A DNA stretch of 64,000 nucleotides from Bradyrhizobium sp. BTAi1 (GCF_000015165.1 NC_009485.1:7893501-7957500); one strand, 5' to 3'; positions 47,283-57,371 are shown, counted from the stretch's first letter. Program-made: numbers and translations. Notes: generated by a model not told the origin, from the sequence alone.

Positions 47283-48830
47283 CTATTTGTCGAGCCAGGC
47301 GTCCCGGAAACCGTCGTTGACGCCGACGCCCGTGGTGATCAGGTTCTTCACCTTGCACTTGGTGATCGTCGGGAACTGCAGCTCCAGAAGCCAGGCGACG
47401 GGCACGTCCTCGACGAGGATCTTCTGCACCTTCTCATAGGCTTCCTTGCGCTTGGCGTCGGTCGGCGCGGTCGCCCCCTCGGCAAACAGCCTGTCGACCT
47501 CCGGATTCGAATAGCCCTCGACATTGTTGAACAGCTGCCCCTTGGCGATGGCCGAGGTGATGTAGTTGCGGGACACGCCGAGCGCGGGATCTCCGTACTG
47601 ATAGAGATAGGTGAAGGCGAGATCGTAGTCCCACTCCATGATCTTCTGGTTGCCGCCGGGAACATCGGTCGCGATGGTCTCGATCGTCATGCCGACGTCC
47701 TGCAGGTTCTGCTTCACCGCCTCGCCCCAGCGCTGCCAGGTCTCGCCATAGGCCAGCGGCAGCATGCGGATCTTCTCGCCCTTGTAGCCGGCCTCCTTCA
47801 ACAGCGCCTTGGCCTTGGCCGGATCGTACGGATATTTCGGCACGTCGTCAGTGTAGAACTTGATGGTCGAAGCCGACGGGCCGGTCGCGACCTTGCCGAG
47901 CCCGTTCCAGATCACGTCCTTGGCGAAGTCGCGATCGATGGCATACATGATCGCCTGCCGCACCTTCTTGTTGGCGAGAATCGGATTGCGGAGGTTCAGC
48001 CACATCCAGGATATCGGCGAGAAGAACTCCCAGCCGGCGCCGGTGACGCAGGCGCCGGGCAGCTTGGAGACGCGCGGCACGTCGAAATTCTCGATCGAGC
48101 CGCCCGGCAGCACGTCGACCTTGCCGGTTTCGAACGCCACGGCGCGCGCCGCCGCATCCGGAATGATCTGCCAATAGACCTCGTCCAGATAGGGCTTGCC
48201 CTTCTCGTGGTAGTTCGGATTTTTCACCATGCGGATGAACGATCCCTTCTGCCACTCCTTGAACATGAAGGGCCCGGTGCCGATGGGCGCGTTGTTGTTC
48301 GGATTGGTCTTGAAGTCGGTCCCTTCATAGAGATGCTTCGGGACCATCGGCATCGAACCGACCTCGAAGATGCCGATGAAGGGACCGAACGGCTCCTTCA
48401 AGGTGAACACCACGGTGAGATCATCCGGCGCCTCGACCTTATCGACCATCACGAGGTTGTTGCGGGCGCGCGCATGGGTCTGCTTCAACATCTCGATCGA
48501 GAACAGCACGTCGGCCGAGGTGAACGGCTTGCCGTCATGCCAGGTCACGCCGGGCTTGAGCTTGAAGGTGTAGACCTTCGCGTCCGGGCTGATCGTCCAG
48601 CTCTCTGCGAGGCCGGGCAACGGTTCGAGCTTGGGACTGTAGCGCAGCAGGCCCTCGAAAATATTACCGGACACCATCTGGGTCGGGCCGTTCTGGACCA
48701 TGGCCAGCATCAGACCGGGAGGCTCGGGCTGGATGACAGCATTGACGACACCGCCCGACTTCGGCTCCTCAGCATGAGCCGCGGACAGAACGCAGCCGAT
48801 GGCGACACCCAGCAATACCCGTTTCAACAT
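47283..48830 (-). CDS. Peptide ABC transporter substrate-binding protein, family 5
   Basis: A 515-residue periplasmic protein with a signal peptide (LLGVAIGCVLSAAHAEEP) and the SBP_bac_5 features: LEPLPGLAESWTISPDAKVYTF, TFKLKPGVTWHDGKPFTSADV and ADEWQ-like late segments. GGGAAG lies upstream of the ATG at 48830. First gene of the operon; the imported solute is probably a di/oligopeptide or a similar amide, but the ligand is not readable. Confidence 0.94.
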   Translation of the reverse strand: MLKRVLLGVAIGCVLSAAHAEEPKSGGVVNAVIQPEPPGLMLAMVQNGPTQMVSGNIFEGLLRYSPKLEPLPGLAESWTISPDAKVYTFKLKPGVTWHDGKPFTSADVLFSIEMLKQTHARARNNLVMVDKVEAPDDLTVVFTLKEPFGPFIGIFEVGSMPMVPKHLYEGTDFKTNPNNNAPIGTGPFMFKEWQKGSFIRMVKNPNYHEKGKPYLDEVYWQIIPDAAARAVAFETGKVDVLPGGSIENFDVPRVSKLPGACVTGAGWEFFSPISWMWLNLRNPILANKKVRQAIMYAIDRDFAKDVIWNGLGKVATGPSASTIKFYTDDVPKYPYDPAKAKALLKEAGYKGEKIRMLPLAYGETWQRWGEAVKQNLQDVGMTIETIATDVPGGNQKIMEWDYDLAFTYLYQYGDPALGVSRNYITSAIAKGQLFNNVEGYSNPEVDRLFAEGATAPTDAKRKEAYEKVQKILVEDVPVAWLLELQFPTITKCKVKNLITTGVGVNDGFRDAWLDK

Positions 48831-49183
48831 GATGAACTTCCCAACTGTTTCGATCCGCTGCAATGCATCAAGCGCGCCAACGCGCGACGAATCGCCATGC
48901 GGCATTCCGACCTGACGCCTGCTCTGGGCGCATGGACGGGAGCGATGACGCGCGCTGTCGGATGATTTGGCCGCGGTCGTCGCACTTGCGATGCTCTGGA
49001 CGCCCCGTGAGCGGGTTCGCAGGGCCTTGCCGGCAGGGCATCGTGGATTTCGCGGCTGTCATGAATCGCCGCGCGAAGTCGTCGTCATCGTCGCGAGATG
49101 AAAGTGGCGACAGGATCAGCCCAAAAATTGAACAGCGTGACCGCTCTCGAGATCGTCTGGCGGCCGAGATTTGCCCAGCGCGA
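48831..49183. other. Operon upstream region, no gene seen
   Basis: This 353-base stretch separates the peptide importer operon from a small membrane protein gene. I see no supported frame and no clear promoter consensus. Confidence 0.4.
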
Positions 49184-49609
49184 TCAGCGCCTCAGACGGG
49201 CGATTGTACCAGCGACGATTTGCATCACCACGCCGATCACCCAGCCCGCCATGATCAATGAGGTCCAGACGATGTGCGGGTCCTCGCGCAGAATGATGAT
49301 GCCGACGGCGAAGAAAGCCGTCAGCGTCGCAAGGAAGGTTCCGACCGCACTGAGAAACTCCGCAGCATCGATCTTGCGTTCCGCCGGCGTCCCCTCCTCA
49401 TGCGGATGGAAAGGTATCTGGGGCGTGTCGATCCCGAGATAGAAGCCGAACGCGCCGGACACCATCATCAGCAGCAGAAAGCCCTGGGTGGTCAGGGCCG
49501 GTACGCTGGAGCCGACATGGGCACCGACGAACAGGCCGCAGGCGGCGCCCGCCAAAGCAAGACCGGAGCGCTCGAGGACATGGGCGAATTGTCGCACACG
49601 AAGGCGCAT
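49184..49609 (-). CDS. Small four-helix membrane protein
   Basis: A 141-residue hypothetical protein with about four helices (SGLALAGAACGLFVGAHVG, FLLLMMVSGAFGFYLG, LATLTAFFAVGIIIL, IMAGWVIGVVMQIVAG). The loop after helix 2 contains IPFHPHEEGTPAERKIDAAEF, with two His and several acids. GAGGA lies upstream of the ATG. No family recognised. Confidence 0.75.
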   Translation of the reverse strand: MRLRVRQFAHVLERSGLALAGAACGLFVGAHVGSSVPALTTQGFLLLMMVSGAFGFYLGIDTPQIPFHPHEEGTPAERKIDAAEFLSAVGTFLATLTAFFAVGIIILREDPHIVWTSLIMAGWVIGVVMQIVAGTIARLRR

Positions 49610-49687
49610 GAGCAGTCCTCGGAAATGATGGATCGGCGGGGTCCGCCGATCCGTCCGTCATCAACGCAAGAAGTGATTAATGCAAGG

Positions 49688-50788
49688 CTACGCCGCCTTG
49701 GTCATATCGGCATTGAGATGGCGCAACCTCGGCAATACTTCCTGCTTGAGCAGGCGGAGCGAGTTGTGCCAAGCTTCCGGCCTGTGCTTGTAGTCGAAGC
49801 CGAACACGCACAGGGTTCCGAAGCCGCCGACTTCGTGCCAGATCTTCTCGATCTTTTCGGTCACCGTCGCCGGCGAGCCGATGATCCAATTGCGCTTGGC
49901 GCAATAGTCCACCGTCACGTCGGAATCGGGCACGTCGGGCGCGTGCTTCAGATAATCCTTGAAGCCGAAATGGCCGAGCAGCGGCAGGAAATATTCGCCC
50001 ATCATCCGGCCCATCATGTCGCCGCTCGACAGGCGCCATGCCTCTTCGTCCGTGTCGGCGACGAATACCTCACGCACCAGCCGCCAATCGCTGCGGTTGG
50101 CCTTGCGTCCGGACTTGGCGGCGCCGGCTTCCACCGAATCCCAATGCGACGACACATAGGCCGGGTTGAGGTTCAGGCTCATCGGAATGAAGCCCCGCTC
50201 GCCGGCGAGCTTCAGCGTATCCGAGTTCTTCGATAGGCCGGCGACGCCGATCGGCGGATGCGGCGCCTGAACCGGCTTGAGGTGCGGCTTGAGGAAGTCG
50301 AACATCACGTCCGGCTTGGTCACCGTCCAGTATTTGCCCTTGTGCGTGAACGGCGCCGGCTCGCTCCAGAGCCGCAGGATGATCTCCAGCGCCTCGCGCG
50401 TCATCTCACGGTTCTGGCCGCTCATGCCGTCGACGTTGAACATCGCCCAGTCACTCGGCAGGCCTGATGCGGCGATGCCGAAATTGAGCCGACCTTCGGA
50501 CAAATGATCGAGCATCGCGACGCGATTGGCGAGCTCGGCCGGATGATGATAGGGCAGCAGGAAACCGCCCGGCCCAAGCCGGATGGTCTTGGTCTCGCGG
50601 AAGGCCTGCGCAAGCAGCAGATCGGGTGCCGGGTGCGGCTCCCAGGGCGCGGTGTGATGCTCGCCGATCCAGGCTTCCTGATAGCCGAGCTCATCAAGCC
50701 ATCGCAGGACCTTCAGGTCCCAATCGTGGCCCTCCTTCAATCCGCACTCCGGCGGATGCGAGGGCATCGTGAAATATCCGATTTCCAT
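49688..50788 (-). CDS. LLM class flavin-dependent oxidoreductase
   Basis: A 366-residue luciferase-like flavoprotein. EIGYFTMPSHPP opens strand 1; AWIGEHHTAPWEPHPAPDLL, TIRLGPGGFLLPYHHPAELA and GRLNFGIAASGLPSDW are family landmarks, and GKYWTV and the GSPATVTEKIEKI segment complete the barrel. The long insert and EHHTAPW motif match the alkane/phthalate-type monooxygenase-like group, so oxidation of a xenobiotic or cyclic substrate is possible but unproven. Confidence 0.9.
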   Translation of the reverse strand: MEIGYFTMPSHPPECGLKEGHDWDLKVLRWLDELGYQEAWIGEHHTAPWEPHPAPDLLLAQAFRETKTIRLGPGGFLLPYHHPAELANRVAMLDHLSEGRLNFGIAASGLPSDWAMFNVDGMSGQNREMTREALEIILRLWSEPAPFTHKGKYWTVTKPDVMFDFLKPHLKPVQAPHPPIGVAGLSKNSDTLKLAGERGFIPMSLNLNPAYVSSHWDSVEAGAAKSGRKANRSDWRLVREVFVADTDEEAWRLSSGDMMGRMMGEYFLPLLGHFGFKDYLKHAPDVPDSDVTVDYCAKRNWIIGSPATVTEKIEKIWHEVGGFGTLCVFGFDYKHRPEAWHNSLRLLKQEVLPRLRHLNADMTKAA

Positions 50789-50816
50789 GGCGCTTTCCTC
50801 TCGCTGTTATATTGCG

Positions 50817-50835
50817 GCGCATCTTTGCGATGCGC
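50817..50835. promoter_or_regulatory. Small dyad upstream of LLM gene
   Basis: GCGCATC and GATGCGC form a perfect 7-bp inverted repeat with a 5-base spacer, 29 bases upstream of the LLM gene start. It has no T-tract and could be an operator. Confidence 0.3.
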
Positions 50836-51021
50836 TCATCGTCACGCGAGACGAAACACGACCAACCGAGTCGGCAACGCCGCACGTGGTCTGCGAAGAC
50901 TAGCACTTCGTCGGACAGCGACAATCGTCCGCTGTGTCGCTGGCGGAATGATGACGCGAATTCTGTGTCGAGGCGCCGCAACATCACGCCCCGGACGCCG
51001 GGGCCCGCCGCCAATTTCACA

Positions 51022-52134
51022 TCAACGTGCGCCGAACGTCGTTCGGCCGAATAGCTCCTTCTGCGTCGACGGTTGCGAGCGCCAATATTGCGGAGGCGCG
51101 GCCACCTGCCCGCCGAGTTCGGCCGCGGCATGCCAGCCCCAGCGCGGATCGTAGAGCATGCCGCGGGCGAGCGCGACCATGTCGGCCTTGCCTGATGCAA
51201 CGATCTCCTCGGCTTGCTGCGCCTGCGTGATGAGGCCGACCGCCATGGTCGGAAGTCCCGTCGCTTGTTTCACGGCCGCCGCGAACGGCACCTGATAGCC
51301 GGGCCCGAGGGTGATCTTCTGCAACGGCGACACGCCGCCCGAGGACACGTCGATCCAATCGACGTCGCGGCGCTTGAGCTCCTGCGCGAAGACGATGGTC
51401 TGGTCGAGATCCCAACCGCCGTCGACCCAGTCTGTCGCCGACACCCGCACGCCCACCGGCTTGTCGGCCGGGAACACGCTGCGCACGGCATCGAAGAGCT
51501 CGAGCGGATACCGCATGCGGTTTTCCAGCGAACCGCCATAGGCGTCGCTGCGCCGGTTAGCGAGCGGCGACAGGAACTGATGCAGCAGATAGCCGTGCGC
51601 AGCATGCAGCTCGATCGCATCGATGCCGAGCCGCGCAGCCCGCTGCGCTGCCGAAACGAAGGCGTCGCGGATGCGCGCCAAGCCGTCGGTATCGAGCGCC
51701 TCTGGGGCAAGCTCGCCGTCTTTGTGGGGCACGGCTGAAGGTGCGACCGTCTGCCACCCGCCGCTCGCGGGAGCAATCTGCTGGCCACCATCCCAAGGCT
51801 TATGGCTGGACCCTTTGCGGCCGGCATGGGCGAGCTGCATCGCAATCGCCGTCTTCGAATGCTTGCGCACCGATGTCAGAATCGGCACCAGCGCCGCTTC
51901 GGTCGCATCGTCCCACAGGCCGAGGCAGCCCGGCGTGATGCGTCCAATCGGTTCGACATGCGTCGCCTCGATGCAGAACATCGCCGCGCCTGACAGCGCA
52001 AGCGTGTTGATGTGGGTGAAGTGCCAGTCATTGGCGGCGCCATTCTCGGCCGAATACTGACACATCGGCGAGACAACGATGCGGTTGGCGAGTTCGAGGC
52101 CACGCAGCTTGATCGGAGTAAACAGGACGCTCAT
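51022..52134 (-). CDS. Old yellow enzyme, YqjM-type NADH:flavin oxidoreductase
   Basis: A 370-residue FMN TIM-barrel enzyme. VVSPMCQYSAENG holds the Cys of YqjM-like enzymes, AMQLAHAGRKGSS the His-containing strand, HAAHGYLLHQFLSP the substrate-binding His pair, and RRSDAYGGSLENRMR the conserved phosphate region; MVALARGMLYDPRW is the C-terminal FMN contact. Reduces activated alkenes with NADPH. The ATG at 52134 is preferred; 22 upstream residues in frame are not conserved-looking. Confidence 0.93.
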   Translation of the reverse strand: MSVLFTPIKLRGLELANRIVVSPMCQYSAENGAANDWHFTHINTLALSGAAMFCIEATHVEPIGRITPGCLGLWDDATEAALVPILTSVRKHSKTAIAMQLAHAGRKGSSHKPWDGGQQIAPASGGWQTVAPSAVPHKDGELAPEALDTDGLARIRDAFVSAAQRAARLGIDAIELHAAHGYLLHQFLSPLANRRSDAYGGSLENRMRYPLELFDAVRSVFPADKPVGVRVSATDWVDGGWDLDQTIVFAQELKRRDVDWIDVSSGGVSPLQKITLGPGYQVPFAAAVKQATGLPTMAVGLITQAQQAEEIVASGKADMVALARGMLYDPRWGWHAAAELGGQVAAPPQYWRSQPSTQKELFGRTTFGAR

Positions 52135-52243
52135 GCGGATGTTCCGGAAGGGTGGACGACGGAAGGCGCGCTGGTCTGATGTTTCGCAAGTGTCGGCCAT
52201 CGGCGGCCCGCGGTCAACGCGCCGTCCGAAGCGATGTCGCAGC

Positions 52244-53320
52244 TCATTCCATCAGCGTGAACTGCAACAGCAAAGTACGCTGGATCATCGAGAAATTGTC
52301 GTCGGACACCAATGTCAGCACGGTGTCGCCCTCCGGCGTGACGTGCGCATCGATGCCTTCGAGATTGTCGATCTCCTGGCCGAGATCGGCTGCGAAGATC
52401 GCGGGACCGTCGACCAGCGCGCCCGGCGTGATCTGCGCCAGTGACAGCCGACGAATCCGGATGCCGACGCCGCTGAACAGCGAGAATTTGCGTTCCAGAA
52501 TCAGGAGCTCTCCCGACGGCAGCAGCACGGCATCGCTGATGTCGAAATCGTTGCTTCTGATGATGCTGAACTGTCCCGCAGCCGGGCCGCCGATCAGGAA
52601 CGCCAGCAGATTGCCGTTCGCGTCCAGGCCGCGTTCGGAGATCGCGATCACGCTGCCCGCGAGCGGCAGGCCCTTCGGCACCACCACCAGCGCCTCCAGG
52701 CCCTTGTTGTTGGGCAGTCGCCTGGCGGCCGGCGGCAACGGTATGATCTCGCTGCGTGCGCCGGTGCCGCCTTTGGCGAAATCGTAGCGCAGCAGCTGAT
52801 TGACGCGCTCAAGGCCGACATAGACGACGTCGCCATCGCGAGCGAGCGACTCGGAATCATACCAGCCGCGATCGGTGATCGGCCGTCCGTCGGGCCCGAG
52901 CAACGGCGCCGCCTCGACCTCCGCAAGCCCCGTGATCTCGTGGCCGGAATAGACGATGCGGCCGGTGAACCAGCCGCCTTTGTCGCTGATGGCAAGGAAG
53001 CGCTCGCCCTTGGCATCCAGCCGGAGGCCGGACAATCCGCCGAACCCCGGATAGGACGAGGTCAGCGCCACACCGGTGCGGTAGTGCAATTTCCCGAACT
53101 GCAGACGCGTGCGATCGCGCAGGTCGAACGCGGGCAGCGGCCGCGCCTTGACCTCGATCTTGACGGCCGCTGTGACCGAATGCTCGTCGGTGGCCGCCCG
53201 CCTCCGGACCGGCGCCGGCGTCGATTGCGCGCGAGCTGTCCCCGCGCCCGCGAGCGTCGCCACCCCGGCCAAGGTCAGCGCAAGAAAGCGCCTGCGGTCG
53301 GAGATCGCCTGCAGCGACAT
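52244..53320 (-). CDS. Secreted esterase-like/phytase-like protein (PF13449 type), Tat signal
   Basis: A 358-residue exported protein. The N-terminus is a twin-arginine signal (DRRRFLALTLAGVATLAGAGTARAQ region). The mature part is a beta-propeller-like fold: GFGGLSGLRLDAKGERFLAISD, WYDSESLARDGDVVYVGLER, KGLEALVVVPKG and LLPSGELLILERKFSL. The family is named for esterase-like activity of phytases but the catalytic function is poorly defined. It follows cobT by 60 bases on the same strand. Confidence 0.83.
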   Translation of the reverse strand: MSLQAISDRRRFLALTLAGVATLAGAGTARAQSTPAPVRRRAATDEHSVTAAVKIEVKARPLPAFDLRDRTRLQFGKLHYRTGVALTSSYPGFGGLSGLRLDAKGERFLAISDKGGWFTGRIVYSGHEITGLAEVEAAPLLGPDGRPITDRGWYDSESLARDGDVVYVGLERVNQLLRYDFAKGGTGARSEIIPLPPAARRLPNNKGLEALVVVPKGLPLAGSVIAISERGLDANGNLLAFLIGGPAAGQFSIIRSNDFDISDAVLLPSGELLILERKFSLFSGVGIRIRRLSLAQITPGALVDGPAIFAADLGQEIDNLEGIDAHVTPEGDTVLTLVSDDNFSMIQRTLLLQFTLME

Positions 53321-53380
53321 CGCTCGAGGGGCCCCCTCCCCACAGCTTCCCACATGCGGGAGGAACGCATCCGCTCCCGA

Positions 53381-55282
53381 TTACGAATGCAGCTTGCGCT
53401 TCGGCCCACGCGCAGGCTGCGGCGCCGCGTGAGTCTCGGTGAACAATTCGGCGAGCTTCTCGGTGATGGCGCCGCCAAGCTCCTCGGCATCGACGATCGT
53501 GACCGCACGACGGTAGTAGCGCGTGACGTCGTGACCGATGCCGATCGCGATCAGCTCGACCGGCGAGCGGGTCTCGATCTCCTCGATGATGTGGCGCAGG
53601 TGGCGCTCGAGATAGTTGCCGGGATTGACCGACAGCGTGGAGTCGTCGACCGGCGCGCCATCGGAGATCATCATCAGGATCTTGCGCTGCTCGGGCCTGC
53701 CGAGCAGGCGCTTGTGCGCCCAGTCCAGCGCCTCGCCGTCGATGTTCTCCTTCAGGAGACCCTCGCGCATCATCAGGCCGAGATTCTTGCGCGCCCGGCG
53801 CCATGGGGCGTCCGCGGCCTTGTAGATGATGTGGCGCAGATCGTTGAGACGGCCGGGATTGGCCGGCTTGCCGGCCGCGAGCCACGCCTCGCGCGACTGC
53901 CCGCCCTTCCAGGCCCGCGTCGTGAAGCCGAGGATCTCGACCTTGACGCCGCAGCGCTCCAAGGTGCGGGCGAGAATGTCGGCGCAGGTCGCGGCCACCG
54001 TGATCGGCCGTCCGCGCATCGAGCCGGAATTGTCGAGCAGCAAGGTGACCACCGTGTCGCGGAAGGTGGCCTCCTTCTCGCGCATGAAGGACAGCGGCTG
54101 GTAGGGGTCGATGACCACGCGCGACAGCCGCGCCGGATCGAGAATGCCCTCTTCCAGGTCGAACTCCCAGGCGCGGTTCTGCTGCGCCATCAGCCGGCGC
54201 TGCAGCCGGTTGGCGAGCCGCGCGACGATGCCCTGGAGGTGCGCGAGCTGCTTGTCGAGATAGGAGCGCAGCCGCTCCAGCTCGTCATGGTCGCAGAGGT
54301 CCTCGGCCGCGATGATCTCGTCGAATTTCGGCGCGAAGGCGTGATATTCGGGACCGCGCGGCTCGTTGGCGCCGCCGCGGTTCGGCCGCGTCGCCTCGCC
54401 CGGCGTCTCGTCATCGCCAAGCTCGCCGTCATCCAGCGTATCGGACGCAGACGCCTGCGCGGCCTCCATCGCGCTCTCCGACATCTCGTCCGATGTCGTC
54501 TGCGCCTGGTCGGCACTCATCTCCTGCGCGGCGTCGGACTCCGGCGAGCCCTCGGCACCGGACTGGTCGTTGTCGCCGTCGCGATTGTCGTCGTTGTCCT
54601 CATCCTCTTCCGAATCGGCGTTGCGCTCATCGCCGAGATCGAGCGCCGACAACAGGTCATGGACGAGGTCGCCGAACTTGGCCTGATCCTCGGTGAAGCG
54701 GCCGAGCTCGTCGAGCTGCGAGCCGATTCGCTCCTCCAGGAAGGGCCGCCAGAGATCGACCACCTTGCGCGCCGCATTCGGCGGCGCCAGACCGGTCAGC
54801 CGCTCGCGCACCATCATCGCGAGCGCATCCGACAGCGGCGCATCGGCGCGGTCGGTGATCTCGTCATATTTGCCGCGATGGAAGTGATCGTCGAGCATCG
54901 CGGTGAGATTCTTGGCGACACCGGCCATGCGCTTGGCACCGATGGCCTCGACACGGGCCTGCTCGACCGCCTCGAACACGCCACGCGCCTGCGGATTGCC
55001 GGGGATCAGCTTGCGGTGAATCTTCGGATCATGACAGGCGAGTTTCAGCGCGATGGAATCAGCATGGCCGCGCACGACCGCGGCATCGCGCTTGGTCATC
55101 TTGCGCGCGGGCTCCGGCAACCGCGCTTTGCCCGGCGCAAGGCCCGGCCGCTCGGCGGCGAAGGAGACTTCGAGCTCGGGCGCTCTCGCGATCGCGCGCA
55201 GGCAGCCGGTCACCGAGCGCTTGAACGGCTCGGTCGGCGCCTCCTTGGTTCCGGGACGGAGTTTGCTGTTGGATGTCGTCAT
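53381..55282 (-). CDS. cobT: Cobaltochelatase subunit CobT
   Basis: A 633-residue subunit of the aerobic CobNST cobaltochelatase. The N-terminal half is helical, the middle is highly acidic (residues about 205-290), and the C-terminus is a VWA domain with the metal-site DNSGSMRG near residue 405 and MMISDGAPVDD. CobT and CobS form an AAA+/VWA motor that drives CobN, as BchI/BchD in magnesium chelatase. CobN is not in the window. The ATG at 55282 has AGGGAC upstream. Confidence 0.95.
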   Translation of the reverse strand: MTTSNSKLRPGTKEAPTEPFKRSVTGCLRAIARAPELEVSFAAERPGLAPGKARLPEPARKMTKRDAAVVRGHADSIALKLACHDPKIHRKLIPGNPQARGVFEAVEQARVEAIGAKRMAGVAKNLTAMLDDHFHRGKYDEITDRADAPLSDALAMMVRERLTGLAPPNAARKVVDLWRPFLEERIGSQLDELGRFTEDQAKFGDLVHDLLSALDLGDERNADSEEDEDNDDNRDGDNDQSGAEGSPESDAAQEMSADQAQTTSDEMSESAMEAAQASASDTLDDGELGDDETPGEATRPNRGGANEPRGPEYHAFAPKFDEIIAAEDLCDHDELERLRSYLDKQLAHLQGIVARLANRLQRRLMAQQNRAWEFDLEEGILDPARLSRVVIDPYQPLSFMREKEATFRDTVVTLLLDNSGSMRGRPITVAATCADILARTLERCGVKVEILGFTTRAWKGGQSREAWLAAGKPANPGRLNDLRHIIYKAADAPWRRARKNLGLMMREGLLKENIDGEALDWAHKRLLGRPEQRKILMMISDGAPVDDSTLSVNPGNYLERHLRHIIEEIETRSPVELIAIGIGHDVTRYYRRAVTIVDAEELGGAITEKLAELFTETHAAPQPARGPKRKLHS

Positions 55283-55297
55283 CTTGTCCCTGCCGCT

Positions 55298-55416
55298 GTC
55301 GTCCCGGCGAACGCCGGGAGCCGTAGCCACCGGCGGTCATTCATTCGTGTCGACGCCAATGTCAGCGTCGTGCCGAATGTCACGACGTATGGTCCCGGTC
55401 TCGCGGCCGGGACGAC
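55298..55416. repeat. Inverted repeat between cobT and cobS
   Basis: GTCGTCCCGGC (55298-55308) and GCCGGGACGAC (55406-55416) are perfect 11-bp arms separated by 97 bases. The same GCCGGGA core recurs near both arms as local hairpins, matching the style of the 981-1046 element. It occupies almost the whole gap between two genes that are normally adjacent. Confidence 0.65.
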
Positions 55417-55422
55417 GCCTTG

Positions 55423-56421
55423 TCAGCTGAGCGCCACGTTGACGGCGGATTCAGGCAGCTCGGCGTTGAAGCAGCGCTGATAGAATTCCGCGACCAGCGG
55501 ACGCTCGAGCTCGTCGCATTTGTTGAGGAACGTCACGCGGAAGGCAAAGCCGATATCCCCGAAGATCTCGGAGTTCTCGGCCCAGGTGATCACCGTGCGC
55601 GGGCTCATCACCGTCGACAGGTCGCCATTGGCGAACGCGTTGCGGGTGAGGTCGGCAAGCCGGACCATCTTGTTCACCGTGTCGCGACCCTGCTGGTTCT
55701 GATAGTGCTTGGCCTTGGCCAGCACGATCTCGACCTCCTCATCATGCGCCAAATAGTTCAGCGTCGTCACGATCGACCAGCGGTCCATCTGGCCCTGGTT
55801 GATCTGCTGCGTGCCGTGATAGAGGCCCGACGTATCGCCGAGGCCGATGGTGTTGGCGGTCGCGAACAGACGGAAGGCCGGATGCGGCTTGATGACCTTG
55901 TTCTGGTCGAGCAGGGTCAGCCGACCCGAGACTTCGAGCACGCGCTGGATCACGAACATCACGTCCGGGCGGCCGGCGTCATATTCGTCGAACACCAGCG
56001 CCACATTGTGCTGGAGCGCCCAGGGCAGGATGCCGTCACGGAATTCCGTGACCTGCTTGCCGTCCTTGACCACGATCGCATCCTTGCCGACCAGATCGAT
56101 GCGGCTGATATGGCTGTCGAGGTTGACGCGCACGCAGGGCCAGTTCAGGCGGGCGGCGACCTGCTCGATATGGGTCGATTTTCCGGTGCCATGATACCCG
56201 GTCACCATTACGCGGCGGTTCTTGGCGAAGCCGGCCAGGATCGCAAGCGTGGTGGCGCGGTCAAAACGGTAGTCGGCGTCGACTTCGGGAACGTGCGGAT
56301 CGCTTTCGGAAAAGGCCGGCACCTCAAGGTCGCTGTCGATCCCGAACACCTGCCGCACCGACACTTTCATGTCGGGCACACCGGTCATCTCCTGCGCATT
56401 GGTCGTAGCGGCGGTCGTCAT
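55423..56421 (-). CDS. cobS: Cobaltochelatase subunit CobS
   Basis: A 332-residue AAA+ ATPase subunit. MVTGYHGTGKSTHIEQVAARL contains Walker A at about 71-78; VALVFDEYDAGRPDVMFVIQ carries Walker B, and FRLFATANTIGLGD sensor 1. The start has GGAGG 5 bases upstream. It works with CobT and CobN to insert Co(2+) into hydrogenobyrinic acid a,c-diamide. Confidence 0.96.
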   Translation of the reverse strand: MTTAATTNAQEMTGVPDMKVSVRQVFGIDSDLEVPAFSESDPHVPEVDADYRFDRATTLAILAGFAKNRRVMVTGYHGTGKSTHIEQVAARLNWPCVRVNLDSHISRIDLVGKDAIVVKDGKQVTEFRDGILPWALQHNVALVFDEYDAGRPDVMFVIQRVLEVSGRLTLLDQNKVIKPHPAFRLFATANTIGLGDTSGLYHGTQQINQGQMDRWSIVTTLNYLAHDEEVEIVLAKAKHYQNQQGRDTVNKMVRLADLTRNAFANGDLSTVMSPRTVITWAENSEIFGDIGFAFRVTFLNKCDELERPLVAEFYQRCFNAELPESAVNVALS

Positions 56422-56714
56422 TCATCCTCCGAGGTCCCGGGCATTCCCGAAACCAGATTTCATGTTTGGCTGCGGTTGAAGGGCTTCGGGCGCCAGCCTA
56501 GCAGAGAGCACGCGCGGGCAGAAGCCTAAGCCTTGATCAAAGTTCCGTCGTTATATCATCGAGATAGGCATGGGACGACGTTTTTGGAAGGCTGCCCTGC
56601 GGAAAGCGCCACCGTTTCGCCGCGAGTCTCGCGTCCAGCCTTCTGGCGTGGCACTCGGGAGCGGGGTTCCTACTTATCGATAAGCCTCCAACCTTTCCCA
56701 TCAGCAGGAACCGC
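56422..56714. other. Divergent intergenic region of cobS and DedA gene
   Basis: A 293-base gap with no supported gene. No cobalamin-type riboswitch core was recognised by eye. Confidence 0.4.
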
Positions 56715-57371
56715 GTGGCCCATCTGCTTGATCCCCTGATTGCCTTCGTCTCCGCGCATGCGGGACTGGCCTATCTCACCCTGTTTCTGGCGGCGTTGCT
56801 CGAGGCGGTCCCGATCGTCGGCTCGGTGGTCCCCGGCACGACCATCATCCTGGCGCTGAGCGCGCTGATTCCGGGCGGCGAGCTGACGCTGCAATGGGTG
56901 CTGGCCGCGGCCATTCTGGGCGCGGTGCTCGGCGATGGCGGGGCCTTCTGGATCGGCCATCGCCAGCAGCGCGAAATCCTCACGGCCTGGCCGTTCTCGA
57001 ACTATCCGCGGCTGGTGGCGCAGAGCGAGGCCTTCTTCCACCGCTTCGGCACGCTCGCGATCTTCTTCGCCCGGTTCGTGGCCCCGATCCGCGCCGTGGT
57101 ACCGATCACGGCGGGCGCGCTCGATATCCCGCCCCTTCGCTTCTACGCCGTGAACATTCCCGCGATCGCGCTGTGGGCCTGCGCCCACGTGCTGCCGGGC
57201 GTCTTCGCGGTGCAGCTGCTGCATCGCTATGGCGGCATCCCGCATCACAGCCACATCGCCAAATCGACCTGGATCATCGCGGCGGTCGCCGGCACGATCG
57301 TGGTCTGGCTGGTGCTGCGGCTGGTGCGCAAGCGGCGGGAGACGCAGCTGGCGGCCGGGACGGCCGAATAG
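56715..57371 (+). CDS. DedA family membrane protein
   Basis: A 218-residue inner-membrane protein. EAVPIVGSVVPGTTIILALSALI and ARFVAPIRAVVPITAGAL carry the DedA re-entrant-loop pattern (Glu and Arg/Pro residues) and further helices follow. The family is implicated in undecaprenyl-phosphate or lipid flipping. Translation starts with GTG 56715 behind AGGAA. It is convergent with the citrate-synthase/HTH gene. Confidence 0.92.
   Translation: MAHLLDPLIAFVSAHAGLAYLTLFLAALLEAVPIVGSVVPGTTIILALSALIPGGELTLQWVLAAAILGAVLGDGGAFWIGHRQQREILTAWPFSNYPRLVAQSEAFFHRFGTLAIFFARFVAPIRAVVPITAGALDIPPLRFYAVNIPAIALWACAHVLPGVFAVQLLHRYGGIPHHSHIAKSTWIIAAVAGTIVVWLVLRLVRKRRETQLAAGTAE

Noticed and set aside
52940..55480. 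846-residue frame opposite cobT
   Set aside because: Composition of a shadow; cobT on the other strand is unmistakable.
56422..56714. Possible cobalamin riboswitch upstream of cobS
   Set aside because: The conserved core was not found by reading; the leader is unremarkable.
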